58,510 bases of DNA from Flavobacteriales bacterium (lineage in GTDB: Bacteria; Bacteroidota; Bacteroidia; Flavobacteriales_D; Sanyastnellaceae). Made by a program: the position numbers and the translations under genes. The notes under the pieces were generated by a model. The model ran no database searches. It was not told the origin of the DNA and saw only the letters and a program-made list of their open reading frames with translations. The stretch spans positions 1-58,510 of the forward strand of contig CANIBZ010000014.1 of assembly GCA_947466425.1 (NCBI GenBank), written 5' to 3'. Positions 52,901 to 58,510 of the stretch are shown one piece after another. Every line of letters begins with the position of its first letter. The first letter of the stretch is position 1.

Positions 52901-54307
52901 ATGAGCGACGACCCATCAGATTACCACAACACAGGAGACCTTATCTCGCGTTTCGAGCATATGATTCAACAAAACGAATCGTATTACTTCGATGTTGAAC
53001 AACTTGAAGCTATCATCGACGGTTACCAAGCCAACCTTAGCTATCAAAAAGCCATTAAGGCGCTTGAATACGCCTATTCGCTATTTCCAGACAACACTGC
53101 ATTAATTATCAAAGAAGTTCAACTTCTTTCCGGCATTGGTCAATTGTCGAAAGCTCTTTCTCGTTTAAAAGTCCTCGAAAAGTTCGAACCGAACAACGAA
53201 GAAATGTTGTTGACCATGGCTGCTGTTTACAGCCAATTGCGCGAACACAACAAAGCCATTCAATATTACAAGCGCGCATTGCTCATTTGTTCGGAAGAAG
53301 AAATAGATGATGTGTATTTAGAGATTGCTTTGGAGTATGAGAACCTCGAGCAATACGAAAAAGCGATTGACACTCTGAAAAAGGGAATCGAGCGCAGTCC
53401 TGAAAATGAAACACTTCTTTACGAGATTGCCTACTGTTTTGAATTGGCTGGATTACCCGCCGTTTGCGCGATATACTTCCAGCAATTCATAGACGAGCAC
53501 CCTTATAGTTTTGCCGCTTGGTACAACTTGGGCAACGCTTTTCAAAAGCTTGATCGTTCAGAAGAATCGATTGAAGCCTACGACTATTGTTTAGCCATTC
53601 AAAGCGACTTCGCCCCTGCCTATTACAACAAGGCGCATGCACTTTTCAAATTAGAAAAATATTCCGAAGCGCTTGAAGTGCTCGAAGAATCTTATGTGCA
53701 TGAACCTCCTCAGGCTCCTATTTTCTGTCACGTGGGAGAGTGTTTCGAGAAGCTGAACGACTACGACAAAGCCCTTTTCTACTACCACAAGAGCATTGAA
53801 ACCGATGAATATTGGGCCGATGCTTATTTGGGAATTGGTGTTGTCATGGACCTTCAAGGGAAATTGGCAGAAGCCATTCCATTCTTAGACAAAGCCATTG
53901 ATTTAGAATCGAAGAACCCCGACTACGCCATTTACAAAATGGAAGTGTTGGTGAAGATGGAAAAATTCGCGGAGTCTATTTCGCTCGGAGAAAAATTAGT
54001 GAAAGAATTTCCTGAAAACGAAGAAACGTGGATGGCCCTTGCCGATGCGTTTTTCAAATACGGAAACAATGAAAAAGCATTAGACACCATGCTAGAAGCC
54101 ACTTTGGTTCATTTGTCGAATCCAGATATAGGATACCGAAGAGCAGTTTACTTGGTGGAATTAGGAAAAATTCAAGATGCACAAGAACTTCTTCACTACC
54201 TTATGCAAAATGAAAGCGCACAACTCTCCGAGTTAGAAGAATACTACCCAAAAATTCTTCAATTACCGTTTTACATTCAACTAAAAAGCGACCTCGGGTT
54301 AGTGTAA
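52901..54307 (+). CDS. tetratricopeptide-repeat protein
   Basis: A 468-residue soluble protein made almost wholly of TPRs. Repeats with the A-N-Y-A-L-P-type spacing are visible at KALEYAYSLFPDN, KAIQYYKRALLI, KAIDTLKKGIERSPEN, ESIEAYDYCLAIQSDFAPAYYNKAHALFKLEKY, KALFYYHKSIETDEYWADAYLGIG and AIPFLDKAIDLESKNPDYAIY. There is no signal peptide or catalytic domain. It probably acts as a protein-protein scaffold. Monocistronic by spacing. Confidence 0.85.
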   Translation: MSDDPSDYHNTGDLISRFEHMIQQNESYYFDVEQLEAIIDGYQANLSYQKAIKALEYAYSLFPDNTALIIKEVQLLSGIGQLSKALSRLKVLEKFEPNNEEMLLTMAAVYSQLREHNKAIQYYKRALLICSEEEIDDVYLEIALEYENLEQYEKAIDTLKKGIERSPENETLLYEIAYCFELAGLPAVCAIYFQQFIDEHPYSFAAWYNLGNAFQKLDRSEESIEAYDYCLAIQSDFAPAYYNKAHALFKLEKYSEALEVLEESYVHEPPQAPIFCHVGECFEKLNDYDKALFYYHKSIETDEYWADAYLGIGVVMDLQGKLAEAIPFLDKAIDLESKNPDYAIYKMEVLVKMEKFAESISLGEKLVKEFPENEETWMALADAFFKYGNNEKALDTMLEATLVHLSNPDIGYRRAVYLVELGKIQDAQELLHYLMQNESAQLSELEEYYPKILQLPFYIQLKSDLGLV

Positions 54308-54355
54308 TTTTCACACTAAGTAAATTTAACCGATATTCGCACAAAATTAGAAACT

Positions 54356-55141
54356 ATGAACATTCAACTAAGCCACATGCCTAGCCGCGAAAAGAAAGAA
54401 CGTCAGTTCGGACTTACGATGGTTATGGACAAAGGAATCTCTCTTCGTCAGGCCGAAGAAATGATCTCGAGCAGTTCTGAATATATAGATATGGTGAAAC
54501 TTGGATTTGGAACATCTGTGTTTTCAACCCAAGTGAAAGAAAAAGTGAAGTTGTATCACGACGCGAAAATCAAAGTTTATTTAGGGGGAACGCTTTTCGA
54601 AGCGTGCTATGTGCGCGGAGAGTTAGACAAGTATCGCAAATACATCGACAGTCTTGGAATAGAAATGGTTGAAGTTTCTGACGGAAGCATGGCGTTGGAT
54701 CACAAAAAGAAATGTGCACTTATCACAGAATACGCGAAGAACTACAAAGTCCTTTCTGAAGTGGGATCGAAGGAAGAAGGGATTTTGATTAGTCCTGCTA
54801 AATGGATTAAGATGATGCAAGCGGAATTGGATGCTGGTTCTTGGAAAGTAATAGCTGAAGCACGCGAAAGCGGAACGGTTGGAATCTATCGTCCAAGCGG
54901 ACAAGCGCACGTGATGCTTATCAATAAAATTTTAGCAAAAATCAACGGAAACGATATTATCTGGGAAGCACCGAAGAAAGCGCAGCAAGTTTATTTCATT
55001 AAACATTGCGGAGCAAACGTAAACCTCGGAAACATAGCAGAGAACGAAACCATTCCATTGGAGTGTTTGCGTATGGGATTGCGTGGAGATACCTTCTTCG
55101 ATTACCTTCCCGAAGAAATCGTTTCTAAAATGAAAGGATAA
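54356..55141 (+). CDS. phosphosulfolactate synthase-like protein (ComA family)
   Basis: A 261-residue TIM-barrel protein resembling ComA, which adds sulfite to phosphoenolpyruvate to make phosphosulfolactate. Markers are GLTMVMDKGISLRQAEEMI, YIDMVKLGFGTS, KVYLGGTLFEACY, GIEMVEVSDGSM and CLRMGLRGDTFFDYLP. In archaea the product leads to coenzyme M; in Bacteroidota a role in sulfonate or sulfonolipid metabolism is possible but not shown here. A rhodanese gene follows after one base, so a sulfur-linked function is plausible. Confidence 0.8.
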   Translation: MNIQLSHMPSREKKERQFGLTMVMDKGISLRQAEEMISSSSEYIDMVKLGFGTSVFSTQVKEKVKLYHDAKIKVYLGGTLFEACYVRGELDKYRKYIDSLGIEMVEVSDGSMALDHKKKCALITEYAKNYKVLSEVGSKEEGILISPAKWIKMMQAELDAGSWKVIAEARESGTVGIYRPSGQAHVMLINKILAKINGNDIIWEAPKKAQQVYFIKHCGANVNLGNIAENETIPLECLRMGLRGDTFFDYLPEEIVSKMKG

Positions 55142-55142
55142 T

Positions 55143-55463
55143 ATGCAACATCTGCAGCCTGAAGAATTACTCAACTGGAAAAACGAAAACAAGCCGCACT
55201 TGTTGGTAGATATTCGTGAAGAATACGAGGTGGCTATTTGTACCCTTGGTGGAATGCACATTCCCATGGAGCATGTGATTGAAAAGTACCCTTCCCTTCC
55301 CAAAGAAAATCCAATTGTCTTCCACTGCAACAGTGGAAAACGTTCAGATGCTTTGGTGTATATGATTGAAAAGAAATTCCCTGGAGACGCTATTTACAGC
55401 CTTGCCGGTGGTGTTCAAGGGTACGCGGAACAATGTGCACCTGAAATTAAATGCTCACTTTAA
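55143..55463 (+). CDS. rhodanese-like domain protein
   Basis: A single-domain protein of 106 residues. LLVDIREEYEVAICTLGGMHIPM matches the start of the rhodanese fold. The active loop is CNSGKR at about residues 71-76, with a catalytic Cys and CxxGxR spacing. It transfers or carries sulfane sulfur. It directly follows the ComA-like gene and precedes dedA by one base. Confidence 0.9.
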   Translation: MQHLQPEELLNWKNENKPHLLVDIREEYEVAICTLGGMHIPMEHVIEKYPSLPKENPIVFHCNSGKRSDALVYMIEKKFPGDAIYSLAGGVQGYAEQCAPEIKCSL

Positions 55464-55464
55464 T

Positions 55465-56121
55465 ATGGATATGATCCAGTCTTTTTTGCACTTCGTTCTG
55501 CACTTGAATGAAGAACTTCCACTTTTATTGAATGAATACGGTGTTTGGTTTTACGCCATTTTATTTCTCATCATTTTTGTTGAAACCGGATTGGTAGTCA
55601 TGCCCTTTCTACCCGGAGATTCATTGTTGTTCGCTGCAGGAGCGATGTGCGCTGGACAAAACAGTTTAAGTCTCACCATTCTAATTGTTTCGTTAATCGC
55701 TGCAGCTATTTTGGGTGATCAGTGCAATTATTTTGTGGGAAGGTTTTTCGGATCGAAAATCGTTGAAATGAAATTCCGTGGAAAACCACTCATTGCTGAA
55801 AAGCATTTAAATAAGACGGAAGAATTCTTCACAAAGCACGGAACGAAAGCCATTATTATGGCGCGATTCGTTCCGATTGTGCGCACCATTACCCCATTTG
55901 TTGCGGGTATTGGCAAAATGGATTACCGCAAGAAATTCCTTCCTTACGATATTTTCGGCGGAGCTCTTTGGATTGTAAGTATGTCGCTCGCTGGCTATTT
56001 CCTTGGACAAATTGAATTCGTAAAAAAACACTTTGAAGCGGTTGTCATTCTCATCATTCTGATCTCTCTTGCCCCTATGGTATTTGCTTATCTAAAAAGC
56101 AAATTCGGCTCGAAGGCATGA
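55465..56121 (+). CDS. DedA-family membrane protein
   Basis: A 218-residue SNARE-associated/VTT-domain protein with about five hydrophobic segments. It has [20 protein letters not shown] and [24 protein letters not shown]-like stretches, the conserved arginine regions of DedA. DedA proteins flip or recycle lipid carriers such as undecaprenyl phosphate or phosphatidylethanolamine. The ATG at 55465 is two bases after the rhodanese stop; a start at 55366 would overlap it by a third of its length. Overlaps aroE by ATGA. Confidence 0.9.
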   Translation: [218 protein letters not shown]

Positions 56122-56888
56122 GAACATATGGGCTTCTCGGGAAATCTTTGGCGCATTCTTTTTCGAAGAATTATTTTGAGAAAAAATTTGCGCAGAACCT
56201 TCCGAAGGACCTTGCGAAGCACCTTTCGCAGAATCTCGAAGAATGGTACATAAATATCGAATTAGCTTCCATTGAAAACATTCGAAACTTGCCGCAAATG
56301 CAAGGACTCGCAGGATTCAATGTCACCATTCCATACAAACAAGAAATTATTCAGTATCTCGACGAGCTTACGCCAGCAGCGAAAGCCATTGGTGCGGTGA
56401 ATTGTGTGAGTAAGGAGAACAACCGTTGGATTGGTCACAACACCGATTACATTGGCTTCAAACGAACGCTACTTCCTCTTATTGAAAACAGAGTGGAAAC
56501 TGCGCTCATATTGGGCACTGGAGGAGCATCGCTAGCGGTGGCTTATGTATTGAAAGAATTGGGCATCCGTTATTTTTTTGTAAGTCGAAATCCGCAAAAT
56601 GATCAGACCTGCTCTTACGAGCAAGTAACACCCTTGTTGCTCGAGAAGTGCAAGCTCATTGTGAATACCACTCCGGTTGGTCAGTTCCCACACCACGAAG
56701 AGAAACCAGACTTGGATTATTCGTGTCTTACAGATCAGCATGTCTTGTATGATTTAATCTACAATCCTGAAAGAACAGCCTTTCTTCAAGAAGGCATCTC
56801 GCGCGGCGCGCGCTATTGCAATGGCCTCAGCATGCTTGAAATTCAGGCAGAAGAGAGCTACAAGATTTGGAATCTTCTTTCCGAATAA
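56118..56888 (+). CDS. aroE: shikimate dehydrogenase
   Basis: NADPH-dependent reduction of 3-dehydroshikimate to shikimate, in aromatic amino acid synthesis. The 256 residues contain the substrate site LGKSLAHSFSKNYF, GFNVTIPYKQEI with the catalytic Lys, AIGAVNC, GHNTDYIGF, the cofactor loop LGTGGASLAVAYVL and NTTPVGQFP. Coupled to dedA. It is the last gene of this co-directional run. Confidence 0.94.
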   Translation: MRTYGLLGKSLAHSFSKNYFEKKFAQNLPKDLAKHLSQNLEEWYINIELASIENIRNLPQMQGLAGFNVTIPYKQEIIQYLDELTPAAKAIGAVNCVSKENNRWIGHNTDYIGFKRTLLPLIENRVETALILGTGGASLAVAYVLKELGIRYFFVSRNPQNDQTCSYEQVTPLLLEKCKLIVNTTPVGQFPHHEEKPDLDYSCLTDQHVLYDLIYNPERTAFLQEGISRGARYCNGLSMLEIQAEESYKIWNLLSE

Positions 56889-56917
56889 ACAGCATATAAT
56901 TTATACGATTTTGGCAT

Positions 56918-56937
56918 AAGGATTCGAGAAAATCCTT
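56918..56937. other. inverted repeat upstream of the toxin-antitoxin promoter
   Basis: AAGGATT-cgagaa-AATCCTT, a perfect 7-bp stem, 29 nt after the aroE stop and 7 bp before the -33 element of the next operon. There is no T-run, so it is a poor terminator; it could be an operator for the antitoxin. Confidence 0.35.
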
Positions 56938-56943
56938 TAGAAA

Positions 56944-56975
56944 TTTGTTGCGGAAAAACACCATACGTACATTTG
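56944..56975 (+). promoter_or_regulatory. Bacteroidota-type promoter of the toxin-antitoxin pair
   Basis: A -33 element TTTG (56944-56947) and a -7 element TACATTTG (56968-56975) are separated by 20 bp. This is the only full two-part match in the window. The antitoxin ATG lies 14 nt downstream. Confidence 0.65.
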
Positions 56976-56989
56976 TAAAAAATACACGT

Positions 56990-57250
56990 ATGCAGACTAA
57001 ATTAACTTTAATCATGGACAAGAAACTTATCGAAGAAGCGAAGGTCTACGCAAAAGAAACGCAACAAAGTCTGTCGCAATTGGTCAGCGAGCAGCTGGAA
57101 AGAATTCTGTGCAAGAACGAAGACCCTGGCAAGTACAAAGATCATCCGATGGCCTATCTTGTTGGTTTACTCGATGAGAATTCGGAAGAGTTTAAAGGGA
57201 AATCGCACAAACAAATTATGTATGAACACGTTTTAAAAAAACACGGATGA
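56990..57250 (+). CDS. antitoxin, DUF6364-like ribbon-helix-helix-type
   Basis: An 86-residue protein. It starts MQTKLTLIMDKKLIEEAKVYAKE, a beta strand followed by a helix as in ribbon-helix-helix antitoxins, then QSLSQLVSEQLERIL. The C-terminal third, with HPMAYLVGLLDENSEEFKGKS, would wrap the toxin. Upstream of a PIN toxin and overlapping it by ATGA. The start is set by the promoter at 56944-56975; a TTG at 56945 is rejected. Confidence 0.82.
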   Translation: MQTKLTLIMDKKLIEEAKVYAKETQQSLSQLVSEQLERILCKNEDPGKYKDHPMAYLVGLLDENSEEFKGKSHKQIMYEHVLKKHG

Positions 57251-57666
57251 AGCACATATTTATTGACACAAATATTTTAATGGACATGCTCTTTCATAGA
57301 ATGCCCTATAAATACCACGCGCTTGATCTATTCACGCTTCAAGAGAAAAAACTAATTACTACCTATACTTCATCCAATACAATTCTTAGTGTAGCATATT
57401 ACCTGAACAAAGTCTACCCGCCCAAAGTAGTTAAAGAAATAGTTCTTCAATTAATAGAGGATGTTCAAGTCATAGAAATAAACAAAAGCATGCTGTTGGC
57501 CGGAATTAACAGTCTAACGGATGATTACGAAGATGCTGTTCAAATTCATTGTGCCCTTTCGAATCGAAAAATTACTCACGTAATTACGCGCAATAAGAAA
57601 GATTTCAAAGATTGTCCTTTACACATTTGTACTGCAGAAAAATTTAACGATCAATTTAATTCCTAA
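57247..57666 (+). CDS. PIN-domain toxin (VapC-like)
   Basis: A 139-residue putative ribonuclease. Mg2+ ligands are expected at D7 (IFIDTNILMDML), the acidic pair in DDYEDAVQIHCAL and the aspartate in ITRNKKDF. It is cotranslated with the upstream antitoxin, forming a type II toxin-antitoxin pair. The RNA target is unknown. Its last 11 bases overlap the 3' end of the convergent T9SS protein gene. Confidence 0.85.
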   Translation: MKHIFIDTNILMDMLFHRMPYKYHALDLFTLQEKKLITTYTSSNTILSVAYYLNKVYPPKVVKEIVLQLIEDVQVIEINKSMLLAGINSLTDDYEDAVQIHCALSNRKITHVITRNKKDFKDCPLHICTAEKFNDQFNS

Positions 57667-58510
57667 TTACAATCTTCTTCCGAACGGCAGTTCCGTTCAA
57701 TTTCAAAATATAAATCCCTTCAGAGAGATTGGAAATATTCACAAGTGTGGTTCGCGCATTCAAGCGTTCAGACCAAACCTTTCTTCCACTTAAATCATAC
57801 AATTCCAAAGCTGAAACAGCGTTCCAGTTTGATCCGGCGTCTATGGTCAGTTGTGTGCTAGCCGGATTCGGATAAACTTGAATGTCGTTGAAGAGCGATT
57901 CGTTCACAGACACTATACTGTCACTTGAATAAAATCCCAGTCCACCTCCTATTTGTCCAATGAACAAATCGCGCTTTCCATCGGCTGTAATGTCTTCAAA
58001 CCAAACCGCGCAACGCTCGCCTTCGTTAATGCCTTCGAAGTCTGTTGTATCCAAGGTGAAGTCGCCCAAAAGATTTCCTGATACATTCGAGAAGTGATTG
58101 ACTTGTCCGGTTTCCGTTCCCAATAACACTTCCCATTCATTCAATTCATTCTTGAAAAAATGCGGAACGCTGTATCCGAATATTCCTAGAATATTCGTGG
58201 CTACCATTCCACCCAACGTGTCTTCTTGAAAAACATACGAAGCTGCAGTTGAGCTTCCGTTGTTTGCATAATAATTCACGTTCCCGTTCTTCTCTCCTAC
58301 TGCTAAATCTAAAAGTCCGTCTTCGTTCAAGTCTACCCATTGCGGCGTAGCGAATTGTCCAACATCTATGGTTAGACCGTTGTTGTCCTTCAGCAATTCT
58401 CCGTTATCCGAAAAGACATATCCATTCGCCGTTGAAGCTGCATTTTCATAACGAACGAGATATCCGTTTTGAACGCCAATTAAAAGATCTTTATCGCCGT
58501 CTCCATCGTC
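57656..58510 (-). CDS. T9SS type A cargo with FG-GAP/VCBS-like repeats, 5' part outside the window
   Basis: The 284 visible residues have no start codon in the window: the frame runs open to base 58510. The first visible residues DDGDGDKDLLIG and later LNEDGLLDLAVGEKNGNVNYYANNGSS and ADGKRDLFIGQIGGGLGFY are calcium-binding FG-GAP/VCBS-type beta-propeller repeats. The last 75 residues, from IQVYPNPASTQLTID to KLNGTAVRKKIVIRN, are a type A T9SS sorting domain with the PNP motif and closing KKIVIR. It should be secreted through T9SS and cleaved at the cell surface. Confidence 0.88.
   Translation of the reverse strand, partial: DDGDGDKDLLIGVQNGYLVRYENAASTANGYVFSDNGELLKDNNGLTIDVGQFATPQWVDLNEDGLLDLAVGEKNGNVNYYANNGSSTAASYVFQEDTLGGMVATNILGIFGYSVPHFFKNELNEWEVLLGTETGQVNHFSNVSGNLLGDFTLDTTDFEGINEGERCAVWFEDITADGKRDLFIGQIGGGLGFYSSDSIVSVNESLFNDIQVYPNPASTQLTIDAGSNWNAVSALELYDLSGRKVWSERLNARTTLVNISNLSEGIYILKLNGTAVRKKIVIRN

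Overview
The window looks like a chromosome segment of a Bacteroidota bacterium, most likely of the order Flavobacteriales. Evidence: two proteins with type IX secretion (T9SS) sorting tails, one type B (gliding-motility C-terminal type) and one type A; OmpA-family envelope proteins with jelly-roll-like front halves; a 14-gene complex I locus with a short NuoG; and the Bacteroidota -7 promoter element (TAnnTTTG or TAnnTTCG) in front of about 14 transcription units, with no convincing Shine-Dalgarno sites. I cannot place the family or genus. No tRNA, rRNA, CRISPR array, intact transposase or prophage gene was seen.

Layout. 1-11.7 kb holds housekeeping genes: lpd (cut by the left edge), adk-obgE, two paralogous OmpA proteins, hemE, a MOSC protein, a UbiA prenyltransferase, an Atg22-like MFS transporter, a methyltransferase, RNase P RNA, and moaC with a MobA-like gene. 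11.8-15.6 kb holds a PKD-rich T9SS cargo and an outer-membrane-like protein. 15.7-22.1 kb holds ffh-purC and sucA-sucB, the E1 and E2 of 2-oxoglutarate dehydrogenase; its E3 partner may be the lpd at the left edge. 22.2-35.0 kb is nuoA to nuoN, colinear, ending in a repeat patch.

35.0-41.5 kb is an accessory block between nuoN and lptD: a frameshifted GNAT acetyltransferase, a DinB-like protein, a FISUMP gene remnant, two intact FISUMP genes (one fused to a formylglycine-generating-enzyme-like domain and TPRs), a DUF3137-like membrane protein and a YD-repeat-like secreted protein. These genes are separated by an unusual repeat family. 41.5-56.9 kb returns to core functions: lptD, an amidase, MlaD, an HdrD-like Fe-S pair, fabG, a VWA protein, a lone cytosolic binding protein, YdcF, a TPR protein, a phosphosulfolactate-synthase-like enzyme, rhodanese, DedA and aroE. 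A VapBC-like toxin-antitoxin pair and a T9SS type A protein (cut by the right edge) close the window.

The most novel signal is the intergenic repeat family: strings of tiny perfect inverted repeats with three-base loops, joined by a constant ATTC (or GAAT) tetranucleotide. The linker is constant while the stems change in a compensated way. Six arrays lie in the window (24 hairpins, 12 different stems), mostly directly behind stop codons. They often sit next to a second repeat type with a strict 10-bp period and strong purine/pyrimidine strand bias.
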